Made by a program: the position numbers and the translations under genes. The notes beneath the pieces were generated by a model that saw only the letters and a program-made list of their open reading frames with translations, did not search any database and was not told where the DNA came from. Shown here in pieces: positions 25,011 through 37,305 of a DNA stretch of 64,000 bases (positions are counted from its first letter, which is position 1; every line of letters starts with the position of its first letter). The stretch covers positions 62,001-126,000 of the forward strand of contig LUCM01003868.1 of assembly GCA_008360955.1 (NCBI GenBank), written 5' to 3'. This DNA comes from Fasciolopsis buskii. Lineage: Eukaryota; Platyhelminthes; Trematoda; Plagiorchiida; Fasciolidae.

Positions 25011-25112
25011 CGATCAAGTAATAAAGAAAGTTCTGGGCTTTCAAAACTCCTTTGAATGTCTCGTTTTTGGTTGTTACAAAACGTGGACTCAGTTCAATCT
25101 GAAAATGTTCTT
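25011..25112 (-). CDS. Candidate exon b of a thioester/macroglobulin-like gene
   Basis: An excellent pyrimidine-rich acceptor ends GCGCTTTACTAG. The exon reads EHFQIELSPRFVTTKN then ETFKGVLKAQNFLYYLIG, up to a GTAGAC donor. The order 'F-x-IEL-PRFV ... KGVLKAQNFLYYLIG' parallels the MG3 domain start of CD109 and alpha-2-macroglobulin (FEV..L..P ... ITAKYTYGKPV). It begins with two bases that complete the codon left open by exon a. This is the best single piece of evidence for the family, but it is a resemblance by eye only. Confidence 0.4.
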
Positions 25113-25764
25113 CTAGTAAAGCGCAGGAGAAAATGAGGGGAAGCAAGTCATTCATTCTTGCGACAAGTTTGCACTGCTGTGTTCTTGTGCTCAACTTTCT
25201 GCTAGGTTTGTCGATGTAGACTTCGTCGCAATCCGTGGGCCTGGTTTTGAAATTTGCTTTACTTTTAATTTCGAATAGGTTTTTGATCTTGTATTAAATC
25301 TGTTCATAGTCTTAAAACTGAGATTTCAAGATGCTTATGCCTATTTTGGACAATGTGATACATCAAGGATTTATACCTTGGTTGGATTGTTATATTTGAC
25401 TCTTTCCGTTGCTCACTTCACGTAAAAGTCCTAATTCAAATCTCATGGATAAGGATTCTGTAAACATTTAAATACTGCAGCCAACGGCACCAGGACACCA
25501 ACAATGTCACCTCAGATGGTGATGAAACCTTCGTGATTTAAAAACACCAAGTGTGAAGAACCATCATTCTGACTAAGATGGTTTCGGCAATTCAAAACAA
25601 AACGGGTGATATCTCCCATTTTATCTAGCAGGAGGTTCTTCTTGCCCTTGTTTAATTTTCCCTTGGTGAGGAAAGACTTTAAATTATTTCCCAGGTAGTG
25701 CCAGAAATTAGTCTTAAATCTTCCAAAGCAATCGACTGTTTATTCATCAGATTTTGTCAACAAC

Positions 25765-25828
25765 TTTTCGCCATGTTTTCAGGTTGCACAAAAACAGTCC
25801 ACATCCCGATCGTCCCTGGTATGGTGAT
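25765..25828 (-). CDS. Candidate exon a of a thioester/macroglobulin-like gene
   Basis: After the acceptor TTTTGACAG the minus strand reads ITIPGTIGMWTVFVQPENMAK. This matches the 'lxIP...xGxWxIxVxxxn' closing strand pattern of macroglobulin MG2 domains. It leaves phase 1, which fits exon b. The donor (GTTGTT) is weak. N-terminal exons would lie at higher coordinates and were not found. No GCGEQ thioester motif was seen anywhere on this strand in the window. Confidence 0.3.
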
Positions 25829-27364
25829 CTGTCAAAACGTCACTTTGCTGTTTTCACAAGTCACGCTTTTAATTTCATACACTTCCGAGTCAATATTTAC
25901 GAGAATCCCCTTACTTTGCATATGTCCTGACAAACCTAAACAGTAGCTCAACCAGCTTTCTAGGTAACCTATCATGACTCATCTAATTAATCACGTACTG
26001 GGTTTTAGTGCCCATTTCCGACGAGATAACCGGCTTTTTGTGATGAAAATTCTGACATGTTTGAGCGCAAACGTTTACACGAGATACACAGTCACGACTG
26101 TTTGAATGTCATGAATCAAGCTACGATCAACGCCAATTTCATATTCCCCGGGCAACAGAGGACCCGTTTAGCGAGATTCCTTCCATTCAGAATTTGAGAT
26201 CTTTCATTATCCGTATCATTCTACATCGGCTTAATTATAGTTCCAGTTGTACAAGCGGATTTTTGTTTGCTCCGCGGAGAATCGTAACACATAACTAAAT
26301 CGCTTTCCAAATCATCGACGCAATCTGCTCTACCCATAAACAGTTATGTGATCCCCGTCAGTTCCTCTATTATAACCAGCTTTATTGCAACAGATTACAA
26401 ATTTGATCCAACCTGTTTTATTTCAACTTGACAAGCCATGACAAACAAAGGCAGACAGTTGACGTCCTGTAAATTTATGCTTACCGAAATGCATGAACTG
26501 TTTGTTCTTCTTGGTATCGAAACAAACGACATTCCCAGTAGCATGCGTAACACATTCTAATAAATTTCAATCCAACCAACGCCTATACAAATTATATGCA
26601 GATATATTAGGAAGATGTGTATTTGTGGTTGGTGAAAGCAAACAAAACTGGCTGCATCTCGTGACAAGACTTTTTTCAATTGTACCGAACATGGCTAGGG
26701 AGATCCAATGCGTGCAATCAGAGGCTACCAAACAAGGAAGTGATAGTCGATGGTGAAGGGAGTCGAATTCCAGTGCACGAGGCCAAACATCTGAAAAACT
26801 GAAGCGTTTTGACTGGGCACTTTATTAGGACGATTTCTTACCTAAAAGAACTTTGTTTGAACAGTGTATCTTGCGGATGATATAATTACATATAAGAAAC
26901 GTACGCTTTCAACATCCGCTTTTTAATCTCGTCCTCGACATGACCAAATTTTAGACGAGTTATGTGGAAGCTCACGGATATTTTGTTAACTTATGGGATG
27001 CAAAATCTACCCAAATTATCGTTAGTTTTTAGGCTGTGAACACTGGAACTATTTGTTCTTGTACGTTTCCCTCACCGAGAAGAACTCCCATGTGTTTAGA
27101 AGATAACTGAGTAGGTATCTCCCTGGGTATGATAATGACATAAGAAAGACCTGCAACTACCCTGTTGCCCATCTGATTGCCGCACCTAATTTATTAGGGC
27201 CTTACATATACCTGCAATTAAGCCTTCAACATCATGGTTTCCCGGTTTTAATTTTGTCATTAGTCACAACAATTTACATGATCGATCGTGTGCCTTCGAC
27301 TCATAAACCATCACCTGGTTGCTACTTTTTCGTAGCAAACATTGGAGAGTGCTGCAAGTTTCAG

Positions 27365-27450
27365 GCAAGAAACAGCACGAAAACTAAATGGAATTTTACT
27401 GATAAAGTTAACAGGGAGCCGAAATTTTTTATTCCGATCGGCAAACAAAG
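27365..27450 (+). CDS. Candidate small exon of the plus-strand gene (p2)
   Basis: The acceptor GCAAGTTTCAG is followed by purine-first codons reading ARNSTKTKWNFTDKVN then REPKFFIPIGKQ, up to AAACAAAG/GTATTT. An alternative donor is eight bases further. The phase-2 end fits the start of the exon at 30639. There is no recognised domain. The short length keeps confidence low. Confidence 0.3.
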
Positions 27451-27784
27451 GTATTTAGGTGAGCCCACTAGCCGAATCAGTTGAGCTCACAGGTATGTCG
27501 TTTCAAATCAGTCAAGTAACATGAGAGATTAAGGTCAGTTTGCAAGATCAAAGCGGTTGTTTAATGCCGCACATATCACGATAGTCACTGACATGATGAT
27601 TTTTTTTGAATGATTCATGAGTTACTGATATTCAACGTCAATTCCAGTTTGTAGTAGAACAGCATAAATATCTGATAAATATGCACTGCTCCGGGAATGA
27701 AAGGTTTGTGAACTGTCTTACTGATGAGGAAAATGGAAAATTCCGTTGTTATATCAGTGGATCATAATCGAGAAGAATACCAAC

Positions 27785-27900
27785 CAATCACTAAGGCAGC
27801 TAGTCAATCAATTAGTCAGTCAATCACTTGGCAAATCAGTCAAATAACCAACCAACTAATCAATCAATCGATCAACCAATCAACCATGTTTAGTAATCCA
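27785..27900. repeat. Imperfect AATC tetranucleotide repeat
   Basis: A run of diverged CAAT/AATC units such as CAATCAATCAATCGATCAACC. Confidence 0.7.
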
Positions 27901-28254
27901 GAAATTGTTCTGTAAAGTTTGACGGTGTTAACGTGCTAGCTCGGACAACGAAAAACTCGAACACAAGAACTCGTGCAACGACGTACGTCGCATGCAGTAG
28001 ATGAAGGGGTATTAACTGCAATAGCTACATTTTAATTGAAGGTCACTTGACAGGTCAGACGTGCCTGAAAAAGTTAATCAGGTCCATGAAACGGTAACCA
28101 GAAACTGCATTTGACCTTCACGTCGCCATATATTTACATCATCCAGTTGCCTATAAAAGATGAACAACTGTTCGACTGATCATTAAAACCATAAGAGCAC
28201 TATAAAACTTTTTCCTCTTGTTAGAACTTACCACCAGTGCATACCTAAAGCGCT

Positions 28255-28330
28255 CAAACTGGGACGCGAACCCGGGACTAATGAATGGAAGTTGAGCACT
28301 CAAGGCATTAGTCTATCGAGAAGACGCTTA
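28255..28330 (-). repeat. tRNA-derived repeat fragment (related copy at 51285-51355)
   Basis: The minus strand carries GGGTTCGCGTCCC, a B-box/T-loop motif. The block GGACGCGAACCCGGGACTAA followed by TGAATGGAAGTTGAGC is matched at 51285-51355 by GGACGCTTACCGGGGAC and TGAATGTAAATCGA, with TTAG.CTAT.GA after it. Two dispersed copies with pol III-type boxes suggest a SINE family. Confidence 0.5.
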
Positions 28331-28620
28331 ACAGTTTGCCAAATCTTATTACATAGTACAGGTGCTATCTGTTTCTGAGATACATAACCGCCAACCGCCG
28401 CAGCAATCGACTCCCGCTTCTCTGGATAACAATGAAGACCTTGAACACGACCTACAGAACTGGACTGCCTGATCGGTGTGGATAGCGAGAGCTTTGACTC
28501 TACATGCGATCATCACTAAGAAATAGTCATGCGAGTTTACAACAGGCAACCGTGCAAATCAGTACTGGATACTGCTACAACATGCGGTGAGGTTCAGCAA
28601 ACAGTTAACGGCCTTCCAGG
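28330..28620 (-). repeat. Dispersed repeat, copy 2
   Basis: Related to 22140-22440 over the segment containing CTTGAACACGACCTACAG; see that entry. It directly abuts a tRNA-like fragment, so the two may be head and body of one SINE. Confidence 0.5.
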
Positions 28621-29454
28621 TCGCTTAGTGCCTGCAGCGTCCAGCTTGCACTCTCTAGTCCAAGTTCCGTACTCCATTTCTGGCGCGGCGGGTACGCAGT
28701 GCTGGTAATTTCACCATGGATACACTATGATGAACAGGTCCGTGAAACACAACATCCTGCTAATAACAATAGTGGAATAGATTGCAAATTAACGAGGGGA
28801 GCAACTTCACAGTCCTCATTGTTCTATTCCGCAAAATGGAGAGTCACCCGATGGAACTAGTTAGGCAGAAATACGGCAAACGATGTCTAATCTCAAGGAA
28901 ATTCCCTGGCATGACACTTGAAGGGCGACAGGGTTCAGCGATGTGAGCAGATCGATAAAAAATGCAGAAGAGGTGGGAACCACTGAGAACCAATACCTGT
29001 ACGACAGTCCAAGATAATTGCTAAAGTTCAGTAACGGGAGTAGTCAGCTCATTTCAAAGAACGTCTCACGTCAGACAGTGACATTTATTTTGACTATTCG
29101 TAAAAACTTGTGATTTGCTATTGCCACGATTTATAGTTTTGAGATGATAAATCACCAAAAAGTACGTTGGGATTTACAGACCCTGTTTCCAGTTAACCTC
29201 GTACGTGAACCTCAATTTACAATGGAAAATACCACAATGAGTCTACTGTTTTCGAGTTCGCTTTCGAGCTATTGTCGTTCCACACAGACTAACACTAATG
29301 GTCTCGTTTTTCTCCCAAAATTGTCTTTTTGCGTACCATATGCCAAATAAAACAGCCTGTCATCTTAGTTTTTTGAATAAATTCAACTGAAAACAGTGGA
29401 AGTGGATTGAAAAACATGACCGTAAGAGATGAATGAAGTTATCGATCGGACGAT

Positions 29455-29530
29455 GGGCAGGGGATGAGGTCGTATCGTTTGAGCGTGAAGGTCGCGGGCT
29501 AGAATCCTCTCATTGCCAGTCGACTTCCCT
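29455..29530 (+). repeat. tRNA-like SINE fragment
   Basis: GGGATGAGGTCGTATCGTTTG (A-box-like) is followed by GGTCGCGGGCTAGAATCC (degenerate B box). Downstream lies AATAATAAAATAAAAG, an A-rich tail-like stretch at about 29620-29640. Confidence 0.4.
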
Positions 29531-30638
29531 ACTTTCGAGCTCTTTGTTGACCGCGGCCTCTTTCCTTTTGCATTTGGTGCAAAGTTAATGGTTGGCCAGA
29601 TTTAACCAAACTGAGCTGAAAAGAATAATAAAATAAAAGATGAACTGATGTCACCAACCGGTTAATGACAACAAAAAGAAGTGAGATTGGTGGCCATCAG
29701 TCACCCAGCCTGCCACAGAATCAGAATGGGGGACCTAAGCATCATAGCAAGATTTCCCAAAATGAGGGTTCCCGTTTGATGAGATTGCCGTGAAATTCAA
29801 ACCGGCATTGTGAAAATTATACTCTGATTCATGTACTCAATGAATGCGATCGAATAACTGAGTCAGCCAAGAAGCGCACAGCGAAAATGACAACCGATTA
29901 TGTTTGGAATGAGACAAAAGAGGACTATCCAAGTAGCTGTACATGACTCGTTATTATGACTTGTGCGACTACACCTGTAAGCATACATCCTACCGGTTTA
30001 ACATTTTCTTCAGTATAGCATGTGTCGATGTTAACAAAATATAGCACTGAAAGCTAATGAAACAGCTTACGATCGGTCCACCTTTCCGAAAGGTAGTGCA
30101 CGATTCAGGTACGATCTTCTGTCTGCAAGGATCTCAGCTTTATCCATACAAAATAAGAAGAATGCAATGATGTAACCTTTGGGATTATAACGAATTACGC
30201 AAAATCCATAGAAGATCTGCCGAAGTAAAAAAAACAACGAAATAAAGGAACAAAATTGCAGACTTTCCGTGCATTACGCACACTTACTAATAAGGTGTTT
30301 GTAGGAAGGGAGTCTCAGTTGTGTGAAGCAGCACCTTTTGAACTTTGACTCATTTAACATAAAACTTCTTCAAGTTCACACCGATTAAAACAAAGCAGTG
30401 ACCGAACGACTGTTCCCGGCATGCATGTCACGTGTCTTTAGAGTTTGCATAGATAAAATAAAACCGAAATGCCTAGGTGGCATGCCCGGGAGTTTGGCTT
30501 TGCAATTTAAGTCCTGTAGTATGACAGATTCTGGGACCGATTTCGCCTCGTTTTAGAGGATAGGTTTTATTCCAGACAGTGGGAACAAATTTTAAGAATG
30601 GAACAACTTATTTTTTGCTTCATCTGCCACATGCACAG

Positions 30639-30802
30639 ATGTATTACCATTCACATGGTTATTGAATCCGAAAACGAAATACCATTTAGTAGACCACTAA
30701 CGAACGATCTGAACGATAAAGCGGAAACACGACAGACGGATGTTTTCAAACATCCGAATGTGCCGATTAAATCAAAAGATTTAATGAGGAATAATGGTCC
30801 AG
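30639..30802 (+). CDS. Candidate exon, charged disordered segment (p3)
   Basis: A T-rich tract and CACATGCACAG acceptor precede 164 bases with very strong purine-first codons. They read VIESENEIPFSRPLTNDLND then KAETRQTDVFKHPNVPIKSK, up to CCAG/GTAATG. The segment is highly charged and probably disordered. It starts with one base of a split codon (fits p1 or p2) and ends in phase 1 (fits p4). The minus strand is open but reads hydrophobic nonsense. Confidence 0.4.
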
Positions 30803-33800
30803 GTAATGAAACTCTTTTTCAATGACAATAAAACATTTTGTTCTTAGCTAAAATGCTGATAAAACCAAAAAGAGGACTGCCACATCAATGATCCGAATTG
30901 GGCCACAGTTTCGAATCCTAGACTTGTTGGCTTTACGGTTAAGGGATTTTTACTCGATTTATCCCTTACCATAGTCAATAATCAACACTTCTGTGGCGAC
31001 TTTGCGTCCGTTACGTCAATGAATAATGTGAGTAAAAACATCGCTTGAGAATGCTAGTGAACAAACCTGGACGAAATCGGTCAGCAAGAGAATCGATCAT
31101 TGAGTGTTGGTTATTAAAGACCGACATAAGCAGTTCGATTCTGCACGACTTGGTTTTTCTCACCAGAATTACCGGGAACTGGAAATAACACTCGCGAGAT
31201 AGAATTGATTAAGGATTTACGGCCTAAAGTAAAACAGGCGTCCATATTCTTTTTCGTTTAAGAAAATGGGCACCTTGTAGGTAGACGGAAGTTCGTACTC
31301 AATCAGTTTGCTCTCAAACCAGGCCTATTGGGATCTTATTTGGTTTAATGGCATACCGCATTCACTTCCCCGTGTGATGGGCGCTAAAGGCTACGGGACC
31401 TTGTATTTTCTGTTGCACCCACACGTATAGCATTTGACAACAAAACGTTAGCTCATGGAGGAATTCTTGTCGATGTAGCTTCCTTATCATAACTTTGAAC
31501 GGCAGAAGCGGAAGCGTAGCACAGATCTGGTCCGATTTCGCCAATACAGAACACTCACCACTTATGGTTAGAGAAATTTGCTCACGGCTGATTACCTTCC
31601 TTCTGGTTTTTCTCACTTCCGATCTGCGTTCAAGTTGACAATGTTTGCTGTCCGCCATATTTTGACTGAAATAGAGCTTTTTTACTAAAGTACGAAAGTT
31701 TGTCGGACGATACAGTATATTACTTGCACACTGGACTATCTACGACAGAACTAATTCATCCAGAACCGAGTGCAAATTCCAAACGATCAAGCAGTATCAT
31801 TAATGTGGACAAATCTGAAGTAGTTTTCGGTTACAGAGCCAAACAGAAGTGCTAAATCACTTCTTCATCGGTACAGTACTGATGAAGAACCATGAATAAA
31901 TCGCTATGATAGAACAACGTCAGTGGTATGAAAAGGGCAAACTTTTCAGAAGCAGCCAAATGGTCTCTTATCACACGAAGATTTCGTTCCATAGAAGCTC
32001 TAGCTTTTTGACGATCAACGGCTCGTGGATACGCAAAAACCAATGGGTGGTGGGGTGGTTTGATTAAATATGGTTCATGCCCAAAGACCAGCTGAGAGGG
32101 CCTCCGCAGAGCTATACAATTTTATTCGACTCGTAATCGCACTTCTAATGTCTGGTTAGTGGTACCTTCTTAGGAAGGAGAACCACCATCATACTTGCTA
32201 AATACATCTCTGTAGGAAAAGCAAACGTTATTTTTAAAAAATACAATTGCATATGATTTATCTCGTTTCTTAGTTTAGTAATGAATGCTTCACTACGCAT
32301 GTGATATTGAGTCCCAACGGATGTATTCCGTTCACTTACATGGGAGATTTTGATTGGAGACTGATAACTGTTAAATAGTGTCAAAGCGCTCCTGTAATAT
32401 CACAGATGATAGTAAAATTTAAGTTGGACAAATGGATAGGCTCGAACCCAATCGAGATCAGTGACGTGTATATTGAGGTTTGTGAAACATGTAATTATGT
32501 CCTCTCAGTTGATCTATTATCTTACCGAAGTGCGGATCTGAACAGATTCAATAGATAACAATCTAGTGATTCAAGCGTTCATTTACAAACTATGCAGGAA
32601 GCACATTTGTCTACCCAATTTCTAATAATTCACTAGCAATCGGTTTATAAAAACCATAACGCAATGAGCAGATTTTGGGTTGCATAAAATACAGTAGTTC
32701 TGAGACTGGACATTTGTAGACATCATTCCATGGCTTAGTTTGACTGATGTTTTTCTACAAGAAGAATGTTATTTATTTCACAATCGATCGCTTTGTTTTG
32801 ATTGCTTTGATCTATTTACAATGTAACCAATTCCACAATCAGTTAAAACACACAAGTTGGAGTAACGTCGCTTTCAAGTGGCCTCCATTCATACCACGTA
32901 GTGTGTAGACTAAAACAAATACAGCATTTGCTTTTCAGCAACAGATTAACGTTTTCATATCACTGCAAACGGATTTGCAGCAGTTTGTAAATTCCTCGAG
33001 CGTGTTTAGTTCACCGTGTGTGGGTTCGATTTGTTAAATCCACGTCATCACTCCTCAGACTCACCTGCTGCGATAATCAATTGTCTTCGGAGTTTTCTAG
33101 TTTGTATTCTGTAAGTCATTGTTATCTGGTGTGTCCGTAATTTCGACACGTTTTGTCAAATTGAACAAAGAGAAGACATTCTGTCATGTATATAGTACTA
33201 ATCATTTCCGCGCATCACTTTCATGCAAGTTGATGTAGAAAAACAGGTTGTGTTTTATCGATCGTGACTTTAGCACGTGATCAAGTATGCTCGCATCTGG
33301 TGTTCAGATGATAAGTAACTGCGACCAAAACATATTTCAGCTGGATGTGCTGTCATTTGATGTGCAACAGGTGGCAAGACAACGACAATCATTTATCAGG
33401 TGATTGTAACGTGTCTCTGTTAGATTATCAATTTCAAATGATAAAGAATATTCTCATCTGTGACGTTTTGGAGGTCTTCGTAGCTGAACAATAAGATTTG
33501 ATTGCAGAGTGAACTAAAACAGTAAATATTACCGAGGCGTAACTTATTGAGATTGCAACTGAGAAGCAGATTTCGATCGGAAGATTTCCGCCCTAGAATC
33601 CGCTGGTTGTTGAACGTTAGATCACACCCAAACTCTGAAAGTTCCAAGTTGTCACTTTAGCCTGCTAGCCACCAAATAAGTTGGAATAATTTGTTTGATA
33701 CTGATAATTGAAAATATGTTGCGGAAATTCCCTGACATAGTCAAACTTAAAATAGGCAACTGCTTTAGGTTTTAAATGGAGGACGAATTAGAAAGAATCT

Positions 33801-33995
33801 TCAAATCATCGATTATTTACAACCCATAGGAGTACGACGGTTACCAATTTCGAAAACGCATGCTGGGTTCAAAGGCTATGGAGTGGCCACACCCCAGTCA
33901 CATTCGTGACAGACTCCATTGATATGTCCTCAGCATTTTAGTGCAACTTACCCTTGTTCACTTCATTACCGATCCTTCTTTTTGGACTGCACCAG

Positions 33996-34136
33996 AACAG
34001 AGCTCTTACGAATCCCGATTCACCATTCGTCATCTGACGCTACCGGACAGTAATCTATTGAGCTTCGACATGGAGAACCTCGTTATCAACTTGACTATTT
34101 GGCAATCTTTAGTCCCGGATTCGTGCCCTATTCAGG
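33996..34136 (+). CDS. Candidate exon of the plus-strand gene (p4)
   Basis: A pyrimidine-rich acceptor (GATCCTTCTTTTTGGACTGCACCAG) is followed by an open frame reading SSYESRFTIRHLTLPD, SNLLSFDMENLVINLTIW and SLVPDSCPIQ, to CAGG/GTACGG. All minus-strand frames are closed, which favours real coding. It enters in phase with p3. There is no recognised family. Confidence 0.45.
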
Positions 34137-36909
34137 GTACGGCGTGAATGCTCTGGTCCCGCAGCTCGCCTTGAAGACTACGCACAACAGTAAGGCATTA
34201 GTAATATACGAGGCTGGGTTTGAATTTTATGACGTTAAAGATATTTCACGATAAACCAGAGAAAAAATCTGCTAAGTGTTTCAAGGATTCCAGTGACGAT
34301 CAAGGTGGTGATCTTGCTAGTACATTGTGGTCCTGTTGAACTTCAGTGACCTGCAATTTTTCACAACTCTCTGGAACAATCAGATGGCAAGTCACAAAAT
34401 GGTTTGTCAGTAGCAGTTAAGACATTCCGCGTCATCTTTCACCTGCATGTCTCTGCAGAACAGTCCGCCTGTGTGATTTAACCTGGTGCCAACAAATAAG
34501 GATCGTTGGTTTCTCTTCTGAACATTCCACAGAAGCAGACTGCCTAAATGGCTTACTACACGAATAAATATGCAGCCAATCAAAGTCTGACAGTAGATAA
34601 AAATATTTTTGATAGAGAACAATGAATGAAATCACTTCTGGGACCAGCCGAGTGAGGCAGATAGTTAGTTTATTTATAAAACGTCGTTGAATTTTGCACA
34701 AAAGAAGAATTAGTTGAGATGATCATTTTGACGGGTTTGAAACCTAAAGAATAAATTCGAGTTTACTTATCGATTGTGCTCGGTGCAGTTAGCTGCAACA
34801 GAAAAGAGGAAAATTTGGAGTCTATCGAGCAACCCCTTGGGTATACAGGCGAGCAAAAGTTTACATCTCCAGTTCATTTTGTTTGGAGTCACATTGAGTT
34901 GTAGGGTCTTATGCCAAAAGGTTTAAATGATCGAAAATCTTGAACCAGTAAAAAAAAACTATTTACACTTAAGACCCTCTTCTGAGTGCTCTGCTAGAAG
35001 GTATACAGGGGATCGCCAGATTTTAGCGAAATTCTTTCCATTGGGCAGGAATCCCATTTGTTACATCCACAAATGGTTTCCGAGTTCAACAAATTTAAAG
35101 TGTTTCATCAATTCCAGTTAATTCATTTTCTCGATGACCCTACCTAGACGAAAATTTGACCCAAAAGGCTCCTGCAATAGAAGGAAAATATTCACCTGTT
35201 CCGTGAAAAAGACTGTGTTAGTGTAGGCGTTTCTAAACACCCACGAGTTATTGGTAATAACAGTTGGTTTTCTTATATTCAACCACCGCATCAACGTTAC
35301 TTTGCTTGTTACAAAAGGGACTTCTAAGGGTGGCAGGATTCCCGGGGACTCTCACAGAAGAGTTTGGCTACTTGAGATGTGTTCATCTTATTATTGCGTT
35401 GCTCACAGTTGAGCATTTCATTTGATTACAAACTACTTCCGATTGAAACTGGCTATTTCAACCCTGACACGTTCGCATTTGGAAATTATTTGCTCTTATG
35501 GTTATCAGAAGACCAGCTAGCGTGACCACCGACGGATGCATACGAGGTTTGCTCTTTGGACTTGGATGAATTTATCTGCAACCAATCATACTGTATTCCA
35601 CATTACTTCGAAGTTACTTTACAATCATTTGGAGTTTTGTCAGACCAAGACCCAAAGTTAAGTTCGTCTCATTAAAAGCGAAGATTGCCTGAAAATGAAA
35701 TGACCGATGCGACCGGCGTAAGAAACACTGAGTACATGAAGACTGCGCCCTAATGATCCTCTGAATTTTGGACGGGCTCAACCCGTCTTACCTCGTCCGT
35801 TTGTATCTGACCAAGTGACATTTGATTTCATCGTGTTTGAGGCCAGACGAAATCACAGCTTTTTCGGATTCACTGAGCTTGCACCCACATGCACAACCCT
35901 GACTGAGCTTCTACGAGCAAGCGAGGTCAGAGTCTGCGCACGTTTTGAGTTAGAGTGACAGACTAGGGGTTTTCGTGTTGCTCCAGCTTCGGACCATTTC
36001 GCCTATCTTGGTGTACCTGGTAGACTACTGGGGTACTTAAGTCTGTGTTGAGGAAATATGCGTCTACTGTAAGGTGAGGCTACGAATTGGTGCCAAAAGT
36101 GCAAAGCCGTTTTGTTTTTGCCCCAGGCGTCACGTGACAATGAGGACGGATCATGTCTGGCATACCAAACTGCCTGATTAGTTCATTTGCACTCAGGTGA
36201 ATGACGCACTGACGAAAGACCCGATCGAATGCAAGCCCGGGACCAAGGGGGGAACCAGCCACTGGAATGCGTAATGCCAATGTGTAAGAAATTAGACTTT
36301 ACCAACACGGCCGGATACTCACGGGTTGAATGGATTTTCGTTAATGTGCACTAGCAGTCGGGTTTGGCATGTAGCTTAAATGGGCGGAGGAAATCACCGA
36401 TGGGGTCTTCCTCATTTCGGGACATGATACATTATAGACCGAAATCTACCTCCACCCCTTAGTGTCCAGTTGACTTATATCACTTCCATTTTTTGCCTTA
36501 AAATACGCCGTGGTTATGTGGTAGTTGCATTCCCTGGACTTAATTTCTGCTCGCAATTATTCGGCTCGTGATTTTTATTCATTGGTCGATCTTCTGTTTC
36601 ACAGTAAACAAGATATTTTTCCTGTCGTGAATTCGATCCCGGTCCCAGTCTGACCACATTCGAAAGTGTTTGAGGGATATACTAAACGATATTTCCGTCA
36701 GTGTTATGTAGATGACAAACTGGCTAAGTTCCCGCCTCATTGTTCGCGCATTCTATTGCCGGCAAAACCAAGCTTCCGAAACTCATGTTAATGGTTAGTC
36801 TGAGTGACTGGCGCGCTGCTTGTTTGGTTCTCCGTGTCACATGCTGTCTTATGCATATGTAATACTGCTCCCTTGACGAATGTTTTCGGATTGCCCACGG
36901 TTTTGCCAG

Positions 36910-37074
36910 AAAAATGTATTGCAACGGGAATTGGTAGCAAGAAAAGGTTTTTGTTTGAAAGAAGCGTCACCATTCGAAATAGGCCCCAGGGTGGGCACCG
37001 TGGAAGGAATTAGTTTGGAGCTTTTATATGAACATATCTTGCAAGATTTACATTTATCTAGTCATCACCGATAG
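36910..37074 (+). CDS. Candidate terminal exon of the plus-strand gene (p5)
   Basis: After TTTCGGATTGCCCACGGTTTTGCCAG the phase-0 frame gives 54 residues and a stop. It reads KNVLQRELVARKGFCLKEA, SPFEIGPRVGTVEGIS and LELLYEHILQDLHLSSHH. The codons look coding, and an AATAAA lies 226 bases downstream. Exon p4 ends in phase 1, so at least one exon is missing between them. An overlapping frame is open but ends without a poly(A) context. The function is unknown. Confidence 0.45.
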   Translation, partial: KNVLQRELVARKGFCLKEASPFEIGPRVGTVEGISLELLYEHILQDLHLSSHHR

Positions 37075-37299
37075 CTATGTCAAAAAGTGAAAATTAATAG
37101 AACGATCCTTTGAACCTTTTTCATGGAAAAATTGCGAAATAAGACTGTATAGTCGAGAATACTTTCTGTGCTCACTGTTTTCTTGAGTGCAGTCGATGCA
37201 CTATTTTTACGGCCACAATTATGTCACTAATTAGTAACCAAAATCCTGATTGAAAAATTGACTACAGCTTCAAAAATGCTCGTGTTCGACTGTAATAGC

Positions 37300-37305
37300 A
37301 ATAAA
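37300..37305 (+). terminator. Poly(A) signal AATAAA
   Basis: AATAAA 226 bases after the stop of candidate terminal exon p5. A GT-rich run is not obvious after it. Confidence 0.35.

Larger units (their letters stand above)
25829..30638. other. Unassigned stretch
   Basis: Holds repeat copy 2 (28330-28620), two tRNA-like segments, an AATC-type simple repeat and the small candidate exon at 27365. No long coding sequence is seen. Confidence 0.35.

Noticed and set aside
24772..25116. 114-codon plus-strand frame
   Set aside because: It is antisense to minus-strand segments with better splice sites and purine-first codons, so it is probably a shadow.
31852..32043. 63-codon minus frame reading DRQKARASMERNLRVIRDHL
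   Set aside because: Coding-like start, but no convincing acceptor and no family match; too short to report as a gene.
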